Source: Flammeovirga pectinis (lineage in GTDB: Bacteria > Bacteroidota > Bacteroidia > Cytophagales > Flammeovirgaceae). Taken from it: a stretch of DNA of 64,000 bases. A program made the position numbers and the translations under genes. The notes below the pieces were generated by a model. That model saw nothing but the letters and a program-made list of their open reading frames with translations, had not been told where the DNA came from and searched no databases. The stretch is taken from the NCBI RefSeq assembly GCF_003970675.1, contig NZ_CP034562.1, positions 4,721,501-4,785,500 on the forward strand. Reading direction: 5' to 3'. Below are positions 19,301 through 26,264 of the stretch, one piece after another. Numbering within the stretch: position 1 is the stretch's first letter; the number at the start of each line of letters is the position of its first letter.

Positions 19301-22281
19301 AGTTAGGATTTACAAACACAGGTGCTTTTGCTATTCCTAATAGAAATAATTTAGTTTTTGGTGGTTCTACTTTCAAAGGAAATATTCTTGAATTAAGAAT
19401 TTGGTCAAAAGCATTATCACTTTCTGATGCATACGCTCAAATGTATAAATCATTACTTGGTTCTGAACAAAATCTACAAGGCTACTGGCCAATGGATGAG
19501 GGAAGAGAAAACGTTGTTAATGATAAAGCAAGAAACAAGCACGGCATTATGAATGCGGAATGGGATATTCGTCCGAAAGGAACTGCTTATAATTTTGAAA
19601 ACAACGATTACTTAACGCTTGACAATGTAAATTTTGTACAACTCTCAAGTCAGATGGATGTAACCTTATCATTCTGGGTTAAAATGGATCAGTCGCAAGA
19701 GGCTACTATTTTCTCTAATGGTAAAGGTGACGGAACAGATGTAATAGAAGCCAATGGCAAAGCCAATAAATGGTCGGTAGATGTACATACAAACGGTAAA
19801 CTTTACCTTAATAATGAAGGTATTGCATACGAGTTAACCAATGATATTGTAGATGGAGAATGGCATCATGTAGCAATAGTTTTAAATAGACTTGGTGCTA
19901 TGAAAACATATGTTGATGCTGATTTAACTACCTCAAATATTGCAAATGACATTACAGGTTTATCTGGTAATAAATACTTTATAGGAGCAAGAGGTTTTAA
20001 TAACAATGGAACTTATGAGATAGATCAGAAATTTGTAGGTAAAATAGATGAATTACGTTTATGGAATCTTGCTAGAACAAAAGAGCAAATCAGCAGAGAT
20101 AGATACTTTGAAGTAGATTTTTCTACAACAGGTATTATGCTGTATGCTAGAATGAACGAGCCAGATCCTTTAGACAATTTAGCTCCTACCTATTATCATA
20201 TGGATGCCAATAATATTGTTTCTACATCTACTAGTATAATGGTTGCTGCAACGCCTGCTTTCGATGAAGATGCTCCAGCATTGAAACCGAAAAGAAACTT
20301 AGAAATGTTTGCCGTAACTCATGTTATTAACGGTGATGAAATGATTATTAACCCGATCATTAGTAATTGGTCAGTATTAGAAGGACAGGTTATTGATATC
20401 ACTGTTTCTAGATTATTTGATGAGAAAGGAAACAGACAAGTATCTCCAATTACTTGGACTGCATATATCCGTAAAAATCAAGTGGTATGGTCTGTAAAAG
20501 ATGGTTTAGATTATGTTAATCTACAAAACTATGTAGGCATAAATCAATCTTTTGATATTACTGTAGAAAACTTTGGAGGAACACCTCAAGATTTCAATAT
20601 TAAAAATGTTCCTACATGGTTAACGCTTAGCCAAACTTCTGGTCAACTCGATCCAGATAGTAGACGAATTATTACTGCAGAAGTAAATAATAATCTTTCT
20701 GTAGGAGAGTATACAACAGATTTATACTTAGATACAGAATACAATTACGACGAGAAAATAAAACTTGATTTAAGAGTTTTAGAAAACGAACCTGATTGGA
20801 GTGCAGATGCAACTCAATTTGGTTACAATATGAATGTTGTTGGTAAAATTAAGATTGATAATATTTATGCAGAAGATGCGCACACAAAGATTGGTGTTTT
20901 TGTTGATAAAGAACCAAGAGGTGAAGCTGAATTAATTTATGATGAAAATTGGGACGATTACTTCTTGTATCTAACAATATATTCAGATGCTGAAACTGTA
21001 GAAAATCTTTCATTCAAAATATGGGATGCCACAACTGGTAGAGTACTAGATGCTGAAATTGATGGAAACGCTACTATAGCTTTTGTTCAAGATCAAATTT
21101 TAGGAACTAAAGCTACTCCTTCAATCTTTAGTAATACTAACGTAATGGAACAATCATTAGCGTTAAATCAAGGTTGGACTTGGGTATCTTTAGCAGTTAG
21201 CGATACTCGTTTTAATGACTTGGATGCCTTAACTTCTGAAATGCAATTAAGCAATGGTGATAGAATTGTTGCTCAATCTGAATTCGATGTTTACGATCAA
21301 TCTATTGGGTGGTCTGGAAGTATTTCTTCTAATGCAGGAATGACAAATGTCAAAATGTATAAAATGAAATTAGCCGATGCCAATGACCTTGAACTTAAAG
21401 GTGATATGGTTGATAATAATAACTTTGAAGTTACTATTGCAAACGGTTGGAACTGGCTACCATACCCTGTATTAAATAACTTAAACGTAAATGATGCCTT
21501 AGCTTATTATGAAGCAAGTAATGGAGACATAATCAAAGGACAAAATCATTTTGCAGTTTATAATGATTTAGTAGGTTGGGTAGGTACTTTATCTTTCTTG
21601 AAAAAAGGAGAAGGATACATGTTAAAATCAAATGGTATATCTCAACAGTTTGCTTATCCTAAGGTATTCTCTAATGCTCGTCAAAATGGAGAAAGTGATA
21701 ATAGTGATGCATTCGAAAACAATGCATATGAATTTAATATGAGTACCATTGTTGAAGTACCAGATGGATACGACCAAGTATATGTATACAACAATGAGCA
21801 CCATGATATTAGAGGTGTAGGTAATGTTATTGAAATTGAAGGTAGAAACTTAGCATTCATTACTGTTTATGGTAATGCAGATGAGAATCTTACTTTTAGT
21901 TTAAAAGACAACTTACAATTTACAGATGCAGGAGAAGAATTTGTATTTGAAGACGATGCCGTTTACGGAACGTTCATTACTCCAATTCAATTAGGAGAAG
22001 TGATTGCATCTAATGAAGATATTGATTTAAATCCTGGTTCTTTAAAAGTTTATCCTAATCCTTCATCTTCTGAATTTAACTTATCATTCCAGTTAGATAA
22101 AGGACATGATTACCACCTTATCGTTTACTCAATGAACGGTAGAGTTGTTGAAAAACAAGACATTACTGGAGTTGTAGGTGCAAACATTGTTACTATCGGA
22201 GAAACATACAATACAGGTGTTTATGTGGTAGAAATAATTACTAGTGATGGTACATTTACAGAAAGAATAATCAAAAAATAA
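13336..22281 (+). CDS. Giant LamG-domain T9SS cargo protein 2
   Basis: This 2,981-residue paralogue of the giant protein at 3202 has the same domain order: signal peptide, beta-rich module (~70-180), fibronectin-III-like region, first LamG fold, carboxypeptidase-regulatory-like segments, the unclassified block ending GGRTSCPHEG, two further LamG folds, BACON-like domain, a divergent cassette (20801-21135) and a C-terminal T9SS sorting domain (SLKVYPNPSSSEFNLSF). The N-terminal ~1,590 residues are clearly diverged from copy 1. Most of the rest is nearly identical, both in protein and in DNA. Export through T9SS to the surface is well supported by the sorting domain; binding target and role are unknown. 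A strong terminator follows at 22307. The two copies may present different N-terminal faces on a common C-terminal stalk. Confidence 0.85.
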   Translation: MKKILLLLMFITSTMLGVAHSENTNYINDDDLYTETPINIANEEEEPLLDKIYNFIFSSKNVTYSTTTFHENEANNGTIRNTIEVTLSGTTFNGSQGTDLIGSGAVEVKNLPSGLSPYVIINSSNTATITLNGIANVHRSQDDISNIQIIFKNSAFSGSTASQVSNSTKSNVEIDFIDGFSSGNTVDIDDEQRDPQIDIVIGFNNVLGEQIDEDGTYLNIIAGTPFSPVHTSTQYEIFREEDTGLTDSETIQSGKILIGFPWDIFYNAPTFTRNSFEVSKGYYNDKTSIQWQVSNNSDLITFFKIYRREFDPSNENHSVNYKLVATLDNTSYSYDDYDVEGGVLQEYKVVADGLGDLEIEYTSFITGIGFRNPTATITGNITFEGGNPVQDVIVRAQPQGGEIVLQSFSAKVNGTGYVESKMEARELPTDFTLQSWFKFDGNSSGELFKMFNGSSYYDLDYIKSDNDIKLTLHSPSLSKDITFTLTGSLPNGESDGAGEDIIIPYAEVMEEFNNFSLVLSPNDIPKLYFNGRLMDGNYSSTIPAEISHLVDITTVNTDSITYQPITGDKCYFRVADGFKGYFDDIRIWSSALSNDDVQKNYRRYLSGAERGLEIYLRIDEGTGSYAYDLSKEEFTFHKRHSFLLNTEWSQETPTITQLGIFGVTDMFGNYVITSIPYAGNGGSYAVTPMFGVHEFDPGQQVVFIGEGSEVINKLDFKDISSFIFRGIAYFDVRGQYSSLRKVDDVTQIEDAGYNQYLVTIDGTKIMYNQGHYFKNEIGELYEYPKIFLDEANVYVDGNMVLDENKSPVVTGKDGFFQIQVPIGNHYVEVRKNGHGLVHDGRFPAEGYYEFFENHETPKPFVDTTRVSVVGRVVGGQVEAEKLIGFGFDGIKEVDFFHTADSSETVVISSTNNLGTAKITFDYLPYGADPATGYLSTSFYTNNKTGEYKAELIPINYIINEVSGAVIESNPDVILLSGSEEVDYSPYTNDKRAVFKDSVGNEIQSEPYKFVQNFIYRSTPQVTVENQTYEFLVSEENDTSVTYPVYEQLYEYQIDLLAFEEYENKEINTTFTVPVTDGQYYVTNNLARSSSDRFEKDPEEENKVTYYFTAGLPLMNAPFRKGMSVMLRIKDVDYAPDNLLSEGIIFGGKSDGSQLFVTKAPDIPDIILRDPPGSGSSASIEAGTELTIETSMNALTSSSFEQGLTLKLGTTVTTGGADAGPENTVEAVNDVESGFSVSYNSDYGEGFTKSYSFSQTISTSDSEGFVGSDGDLYIGHSKNLQYGSYNRLSATDTIVKGIDNTTFIRHNDDGSLDTVYINKQKALYFNEAPSSTFFIYSQKHIITTLIPEYESFITALENGSLDSDDEGVLSKTEYETQIKLWQEIIQNNERTKYRAFNDQDNFLSEVIASITANEDQYNLDHNNSYTQNYLNFVNKHFKDNISIDYGVGGVERTVSTFTASGSSYAYEVALDYTFAHTFGKEINDTGDEVTTSFGVSQGFAKSDASESAESTSFTYSIVDNDDDNYLSIDVVNPFDGNGPIFRTLGGRTSCPHEGPLLSNYFDSENYEQGVIGAGGTALAIATQAIEVPVISANVTDITNIPEDDMAVIELTLLNNTNADLNENVSFMLYIDNTTNPHNIKSNIPQGGVEVEVPHDQTVTYTVFLEKSKPDVYDYEDLSIVLESICMGSDLQESVEVSVHYVPSCTRIEVQKPLEKWVMNATTAFNDDGSTNPLPIILGDYSRTYDSFEKVRLEYRKSTSPTWTRLYTYYNNAQSYADAVAAQESKIDMITDDNITFSWDIGATGLSDGDYEIRAISYCDNGTEYISDVVPGKVDLNIPVAFGTPSPRNGILSAGQDLTLKYSENILYNSAISNIEIVGQTNDQEIAHGTSVYFEGSNNTATFEKPSISDQNFTIEFWMRNLSTEANSIIFKQENGMEATLSGNTLTWTVEGSSTYSVSSPILDDDLFHHYVFVYDGTDSGTLRMYQDDQELGFTNTGAFAIPNRNNLVFGGSTFKGNILELRIWSKALSLSDAYAQMYKSLLGSEQNLQGYWPMDEGRENVVNDKARNKHGIMNAEWDIRPKGTAYNFENNDYLTLDNVNFVQLSSQMDVTLSFWVKMDQSQEATIFSNGKGDGTDVIEANGKANKWSVDVHTNGKLYLNNEGIAYELTNDIVDGEWHHVAIVLNRLGAMKTYVDADLTTSNIANDITGLSGNKYFIGARGFNNNGTYEIDQKFVGKIDELRLWNLARTKEQISRDRYFEVDFSTTGIMLYARMNEPDPLDNLAPTYYHMDANNIVSTSTSIMVAATPAFDEDAPALKPKRNLEMFAVTHVINGDEMIINPIISNWSVLEGQVIDITVSRLFDEKGNRQVSPITWTAYIRKNQVVWSVKDGLDYVNLQNYVGINQSFDITVENFGGTPQDFNIKNVPTWLTLSQTSGQLDPDSRRIITAEVNNNLSVGEYTTDLYLDTEYNYDEKIKLDLRVLENEPDWSADATQFGYNMNVVGKIKIDNIYAEDAHTKIGVFVDKEPRGEAELIYDENWDDYFLYLTIYSDAETVENLSFKIWDATTGRVLDAEIDGNATIAFVQDQILGTKATPSIFSNTNVMEQSLALNQGWTWVSLAVSDTRFNDLDALTSEMQLSNGDRIVAQSEFDVYDQSIGWSGSISSNAGMTNVKMYKMKLADANDLELKGDMVDNNNFEVTIANGWNWLPYPVLNNLNVNDALAYYEASNGDIIKGQNHFAVYNDLVGWVGTLSFLKKGEGYMLKSNGISQQFAYPKVFSNARQNGESDNSDAFENNAYEFNMSTIVEVPDGYDQVYVYNNEHHDIRGVGNVIEIEGRNLAFITVYGNADENLTFSLKDNLQFTDAGEEFVFEDDAVYGTFITPIQLGEVIASNEDIDLNPGSLKVYPNPSSSEFNLSFQLDKGHDYHLIVYSMNGRVVEKQDITGVVGANIVTIGETYNTGVYVVEIITSDGTFTERIIKK
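18115..20800 (+). repeat. Near-identical tract shared by the two giant genes (copy B)
   Basis: This is the counterpart of 7975-10660. After position 20800 the two genes diverge abruptly over ~335 bp and then become similar again, which gives a mosaic pattern. Such direct repeats of ~2.7 kb are likely substrates for recombination that could delete or duplicate the ~10.1 kb unit between them. Confidence 0.8.
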
Positions 22282-22306
22282 GTTTTATAAATCATTAAAA
22301 TAGAAA

Positions 22307-22346
22307 AGTCCAAAATCATATAATTTGATTTTGGACTCTTTTTTTG
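22307..22346. terminator. Bidirectional terminator between giant gene 2 and fahA
   Basis: AGTCCAAAATCA (22307-22318) pairs perfectly with TGATTTTGGACT (22326-22337), a 12 bp stem with a 7-nt loop, followed by C and a T-run. On the other strand the stem is followed by TTTTCTA, so it can end transcription from both converging genes. Confidence 0.9.
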
Positions 22347-22361
22347 ATCAAAATTGAATAC

Positions 22362-23621
22362 TTACTTAGAAGGTAAAAGCATACCATTTGCTTCTCCAAA
22401 GCCAATTCTTAAACTTCCATTATCACAATATCCTTTTAAAGAGATAGAATCATAATCTTCTAAAAAACTTCTCTCTTGTCCATCTTCTAAAACAATTGGC
22501 GTTTTACCGTTCCAACTTAATTCTAAAAGAGAACCAAATGAGTTTTTAGTAGGACCAGAAATAGTACCCGAAGCACAAACATCACCTACATTAATATTAC
22601 AACCATTTACTGTTTGATGTGCCAATTGCTGACACATATTCCAATACAAATACTTATAATTTGATCGTGAAATTATAGTTTTATTTCCATCTTTAGGAGT
22701 AAGTCCAACCTCCAAATTAATATCAAAAGTATGTTTACCTGTAGATTGTAAATAAGGTAATGGAGTAGGTTTTTGCACTGGACTTTCTACTCTAAATGGT
22801 GCTAGAGCTTCTAACGTTACAATCCATGGCGAAACTGTAGAGCCAAAGTTTTTTCCTAAAAAAGGTCCTAGAGGAACATATTCCCATTTTTGAATATCTC
22901 TTGCTGACCAATCATTAAACAGTAAAAGGCCAAAAATGTAATCTTCAGCAGCATCTACTTTAACCGTTTCTCCTAAGGCAGTAGATTTACCAACAACAAA
23001 TCCCATTTCTAATTCAATATCCATTCTACTAGAAGCACCATATATTGGAGTTTCAGCATCAGGAGGCATTTTCTGTCCTTTTGGTCTATAAATATCTGTT
23101 CCAGAAACTACAATAGAAGAAGACCTACCATGGTATCCTACAGGCATTTGTTTCCAATTTGGTAACAGTGCATTGTCTTTACCTCTAAACATTACTCCAA
23201 CATTCGTAGCGTGTTCTTCTGATGAATAGAAATCTGTATAATCACCTATTTTAATTGGAAGATGCATTGTTACTGTACTATAATCAAATAAAACATTCTC
23301 TGCTTGAATAAGTGGATTGTTTTCACTCAATAAATCAAAAATACATTCTCTTATTGCTGAATGTATTTGCTTACCAAGAGTGATGAAATTGTTTAAAGTA
23401 TCTTGACTAAAAACAGAATGATCGTTTATGATAGAATCAAAATGGCCAAGTTTTGCAACAGCTTCAAGATCAAGTACCTGATCTCCAATTGCTACACCAA
23501 CTCTTTTAGATTGAGTAGCTGTTGAAAAAATTCCATAAGGAAGGTTCTGAATAGGAAAGTCTGATTTTTTATCAACTTCTACCCACGATTTAATTTGGTT
23601 ATTATGCGTTCTATTAATCAT
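22362..23621 (-). CDS. fahA: Fumarylacetoacetase
   Basis: The 419-residue product matches fumarylacetoacetate hydrolase in full length. It hydrolyses fumarylacetoacetate to fumarate and acetoacetate, the last step of phenylalanine/tyrosine catabolism, in the cytoplasm. The typical N-terminal domain has the segment LPYGIFSTATQSKRVGVAIG, and the catalytic domain carries DYTDFYSSEEHATNVG, MPVGYHGRSSSIVVSGT, the metal-site region ARDIQKWEYVPLGPFLGKNF and GDVCASGTISGP. The start at 23621 fits the family. The gene stands alone, convergent with the giant gene and divergent from the aldehyde dehydrogenase. A pterin dehydratase that would support phenylalanine hydroxylation is encoded at 51802, far away. 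Confidence 0.95.
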   Translation of the reverse strand: MINRTHNNQIKSWVEVDKKSDFPIQNLPYGIFSTATQSKRVGVAIGDQVLDLEAVAKLGHFDSIINDHSVFSQDTLNNFITLGKQIHSAIRECIFDLLSENNPLIQAENVLFDYSTVTMHLPIKIGDYTDFYSSEEHATNVGVMFRGKDNALLPNWKQMPVGYHGRSSSIVVSGTDIYRPKGQKMPPDAETPIYGASSRMDIELEMGFVVGKSTALGETVKVDAAEDYIFGLLLFNDWSARDIQKWEYVPLGPFLGKNFGSTVSPWIVTLEALAPFRVESPVQKPTPLPYLQSTGKHTFDINLEVGLTPKDGNKTIISRSNYKYLYWNMCQQLAHQTVNGCNINVGDVCASGTISGPTKNSFGSLLELSWNGKTPIVLEDGQERSFLEDYDSISLKGYCDNGSLRIGFGEANGMLLPSK

Positions 23622-23661
23622 TGAAATAATTAGTTCTATGTGTTTATCAATTGGTTAGTAT

Positions 23662-23675
23662 TGCAAAAATTTGCA
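23662..23675. promoter_or_regulatory. Possible operator between fahA and the aldehyde dehydrogenase gene
   Basis: TGCAAA-AA-TTTGCA is a perfect 6 bp inverted repeat with a 2-nt spacer, 41 bp upstream of the fahA start. The size and symmetry fit a dimeric regulator site. No regulator gene is adjacent, so the call is weak. Confidence 0.25.
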
Positions 23676-23808
23676 TGTTATTAAGATATTAATGTAATTA
23701 AAGAAAATCCATCGTAATATGATAACTGATAGAGAAATTACTACTACTTTTTTATCAAGTCTATCTTTTTACCTCAACCAACATCTATAGAAAATAACAG
23801 TATCAATT

Positions 23809-25245
23809 ATGAATACATCAGTAATTATCGATAATAACACTCAAAATATTGAAGATATATTCATTCACCTAAAGAAGAATGCCACTACCATTAAAAAGAC
23901 TTCGGTAAAAGAACGTATCAAGAAATTAGAAAAATTAGAACATTATATATTAGACCACAGAGATGAAATTCATGAGGCTATTTATAAAGATCTCAAAAAA
24001 CATCCTGTAGAAGTAGATACATCAGAAGTACTAACTATAGTAGGATTAATACGTCATACTAAAAAGCATTTAAAATCTTGGATGAAACCCAATAAGGTAA
24101 GTACTCCTTTAAGTATGTTGGGTACTTCTTCTTATGTATTACATGAGCCTAAAGGAGTGTGTTTAATTATTGCACCTTGGAACTATCCTTTCTATTTGGC
24201 TATCTCTCCTTTAATATATGCAATAGCTGCAGGAAATACTGTTGCAATTAAACCTTCTGAGCTATCTGAACATACATCTTTATATATTCAAAAGATGATT
24301 TCTATGCTCTATTCTATTGATGAAGTGGTAGTTATACTCGGAGGGGTTGATGTTTCTACAACACTACTTAAACAAAAGTTTAATCATATCTTTTTTACGG
24401 GTAGTTCTAACGTAGGAAAAGTAGTGATGAAAGCTGCGGTAAATAACTTAGCATCAGTCACTTTAGAGTTAGGAGGGAAGTCTCCAACGGTTATTTGTAA
24501 GGATGCTGATTTAAAAGATGCTTCTGATAAAATTACATGGGGTAAATTCTTAAATGCTGGTCAGACTTGTATAGCTCCAGATTATGCTTTAATCCATAAA
24601 TCTGTAGAAAAAGAATTTGTAGAGCAGATGACAAATACTATTAATGAGTTTTACTCTCCTAATGGTGAACTAATAAAAGCATCTCCAGATTTGTGTCGTA
24701 TTATAAATAAAGATCACTTTAATAGATTAAAAGGTCTTTTAGAGGATGCTTCTGAAAAAGGAGCTACGATTATAATGAATGGTGAAATGGATGAAGCTAC
24801 AAAATATATGCCTCCAACATTAGTGACCAATGTAACAAATGATATGCGCTTAATGCAAGAGGAAATATTTGGCCCTATTTATCCTATCAAATCATATGAT
24901 AAGATTGAAGAAGCTTTTGAAATAATTGAAGAAAAAGAGAAACCTTTAGCGTTATATATCTTTGCAAAGAAAAAGAAAACAATAAAAAAAGTGCTTCAGA
25001 ATACAACTGCAGGAGGTACTTGTATTAACGAAACTATCTTACATATCAATAATCCTGATTTACCTTTTGGAGGTATTAATAATAGTGGCATTGGTAAATC
25101 GCATGGTAAATATGGCTTTGTTGGGTTTTCAAATCAAAGAGCAGTTTTAAAAAATAGAGTAGGTTTAACTAGTGTAAAACCTGTCTATCCACCCTATGGA
25201 AAATTAGCAAGTAAGTTGACTGATTTTATTATAAAGTATTTTTAG
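23809..25245 (+). CDS. NAD(P)-dependent aldehyde dehydrogenase (class 3 / fatty-aldehyde type)
   Basis: This 478-residue aldehyde dehydrogenase oxidises an aldehyde to its carboxylic acid. Family motifs are in place: APWNYPFYLAISPLIYAIAAGNT, KPSE, FTGSSNVGKVV, the general-base glutamate in LELGGKSP (Glu220), and the nucleophile cysteine in NAGQTCIAPDY (Cys254). The length and the short N-terminus match the class 3 / AldH-YwdH type rather than the longer ~500-residue forms. The substrate cannot be told from sequence; a medium- or long-chain aliphatic aldehyde is the usual case. No partner gene is adjacent: fahA is divergent and the next gene is convergent. Confidence 0.92.
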   Translation: MNTSVIIDNNTQNIEDIFIHLKKNATTIKKTSVKERIKKLEKLEHYILDHRDEIHEAIYKDLKKHPVEVDTSEVLTIVGLIRHTKKHLKSWMKPNKVSTPLSMLGTSSYVLHEPKGVCLIIAPWNYPFYLAISPLIYAIAAGNTVAIKPSELSEHTSLYIQKMISMLYSIDEVVVILGGVDVSTTLLKQKFNHIFFTGSSNVGKVVMKAAVNNLASVTLELGGKSPTVICKDADLKDASDKITWGKFLNAGQTCIAPDYALIHKSVEKEFVEQMTNTINEFYSPNGELIKASPDLCRIINKDHFNRLKGLLEDASEKGATIIMNGEMDEATKYMPPTLVTNVTNDMRLMQEEIFGPIYPIKSYDKIEEAFEIIEEKEKPLALYIFAKKKKTIKKVLQNTTAGGTCINETILHINNPDLPFGGINNSGIGKSHGKYGFVGFSNQRAVLKNRVGLTSVKPVYPPYGKLASKLTDFIIKYF

Positions 25246-25282
25246 TCAAATTAAATTAATAAGTCTTTAAGAATTTAAAATT

Positions 25283-25324
25283 CTCCTTACAAATGTATTA
25301 CTACTGCATTATAAGGAGTTTTTT
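25283..25324 (+). terminator. Terminator after the aldehyde dehydrogenase gene
   Basis: CTCCTTA (25283-25289) and TAAGGAG (25312-25318) form a stem with a 22-nt partly pairable loop, followed by TTTTTTA. The T-tract overlaps the stop codon of the convergent gene ending at 25323. Confidence 0.75.
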
Positions 25325-25985
25325 ATATTAGTGATAATTTTTTTCTTAGCTCTCTTATATAACCAAATTGAGGACACCTTTCTAAAAGGAGGTCAAGCTG
25401 TTTAACATAAGCCTTTATTATCTCTTGGTTTTCTTCTTTATGTTCATATAAATGTTGCCCCACTAACCAGTGCACTCGTTCTGCAAGACTCATAGAATCT
25501 CCATAACTTTGATAATGTTGAGGCTGTAAATTTGATAAACGCCAAATACGTATAAACGTCAAAAAATTAGGAAGAAATTGGCTATTAGCAACAGCTATTT
25601 CTAATAATTGATAAAATGCTTTAGGGCGTTCTTTTTCTGGATGGTATTGTAATGGTTTAATTAAAAGCAGCAAACGATCAATTTTATCAAATTGCTGTAA
25701 ATTGAGTAACCTTTCAATTTCAATCAATAAGATTCTACAAGCTGCTAATTGTAATTTATCTGCTTCTAAAGGAATATATTCTACAAAAACGCTATACAGC
25801 TCTTCAAACTGTTCTGCATTTTTTTCTTGATTAGCCACCTTTATCATATCATAAAGTACCCAAGCCATTGCAGCTTGTAATTCTTCATCATTAGGAGATA
25901 TCTCTAACCAACTTCTTGCAGTTATAAATGCTTCTTGATATTTACCTTCTTCACGAAGTGAATATATTTCTCTAACAGAATACAT
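25323..25985 (-). CDS. TPR-like cytoplasmic protein of unknown function
   Basis: The 220-residue product has no signal peptide and no membrane segment. Residues 1-50 (IYSLREEGKYQEAF...ISPNDEELQAAMAWVLYDMIK) look like one TPR hairpin plus a following helix, and the rest is predicted helical. The AWVLYD segment after a TPR recalls the N-termini of some larger bacterial proteins, but this protein stops without a catalytic domain. The gene starts 2 bp after the end of the small membrane protein gene at 25988, so the two are translationally close and likely share a transcript. No function can be assigned. Confidence 0.7.
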   Translation of the reverse strand: MYSVREIYSLREEGKYQEAFITARSWLEISPNDEELQAAMAWVLYDMIKVANQEKNAEQFEELYSVFVEYIPLEADKLQLAACRILLIEIERLLNLQQFDKIDRLLLLIKPLQYHPEKERPKAFYQLLEIAVANSQFLPNFLTFIRIWRLSNLQPQHYQSYGDSMSLAERVHWLVGQHLYEHKEENQEIIKAYVKQLDLLLERCPQFGYIRELRKKLSLI

Positions 25986-25987
25986 AA

Positions 25988-26203
25988 TTACTTTTTAAAC
26001 ATTCCACCCTTATCTTTATCTCTTTTACTTGTTTTTTTAGTTAAGAAAATTCTAGCTGCTAATAATGCAATTACACCACCTGCTAACTGTAAATTTTCCA
26101 TATAATCATTTCCTTTATCGTACTCAAAATAAGCCAATAATAAAAATGCTACTGCTAAAATAACAAAAATGATATTTACGATGTTTCCAAATCCTTTGCT
26201 CAT
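25988..26203 (-). CDS. Small two-helix membrane protein
   Basis: The 71-residue product has two hydrophobic segments: residues ~9-28 (VNIIFVILAVAFLLLAYFEY) and ~39-57 (LQLAGGVIALLAARIFLTKK). They are separated by a short acidic/polar turn, and the tail is lysine-rich (KKTSKRDKDKGGMFKK). The positive tail suggests that the C-terminus faces the cytoplasm. It lies between metG and the TPR-like gene on the same strand, downstream of the metG terminator. The family is not recognised and the function is unknown. Confidence 0.65.
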   Translation of the reverse strand: MSKGFGNIVNIIFVILAVAFLLLAYFEYDKGNDYMENLQLAGGVIALLAARIFLTKKTSKRDKDKGGMFKK

Positions 26204-26217
26204 AGTTTTAGTTATTT

Positions 26218-26254
26218 AAAAAAGGTTACCAATCAAAGAGATTAGTAACCTTTT
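26218..26254 (-). terminator. metG terminator
   Basis: AAAAGGTTACCAAT (26220-26233) pairs with ATTAGTAACCTTTT (26241-26254) with one wobble pair. Read on the - strand it lies 10 bp after the metG stop and ends in a run of six T. Confidence 0.85.
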
Positions 26255-26264
26255 AAGTTTTATA

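Noticed and set aside
1241-22281. Prophage remnant suggested by the collar domains
   Set aside because: No capsid, terminase, portal, integrase or lysis genes are present; the collar proteins have signal peptides and the neighbours are T9SS cargo.
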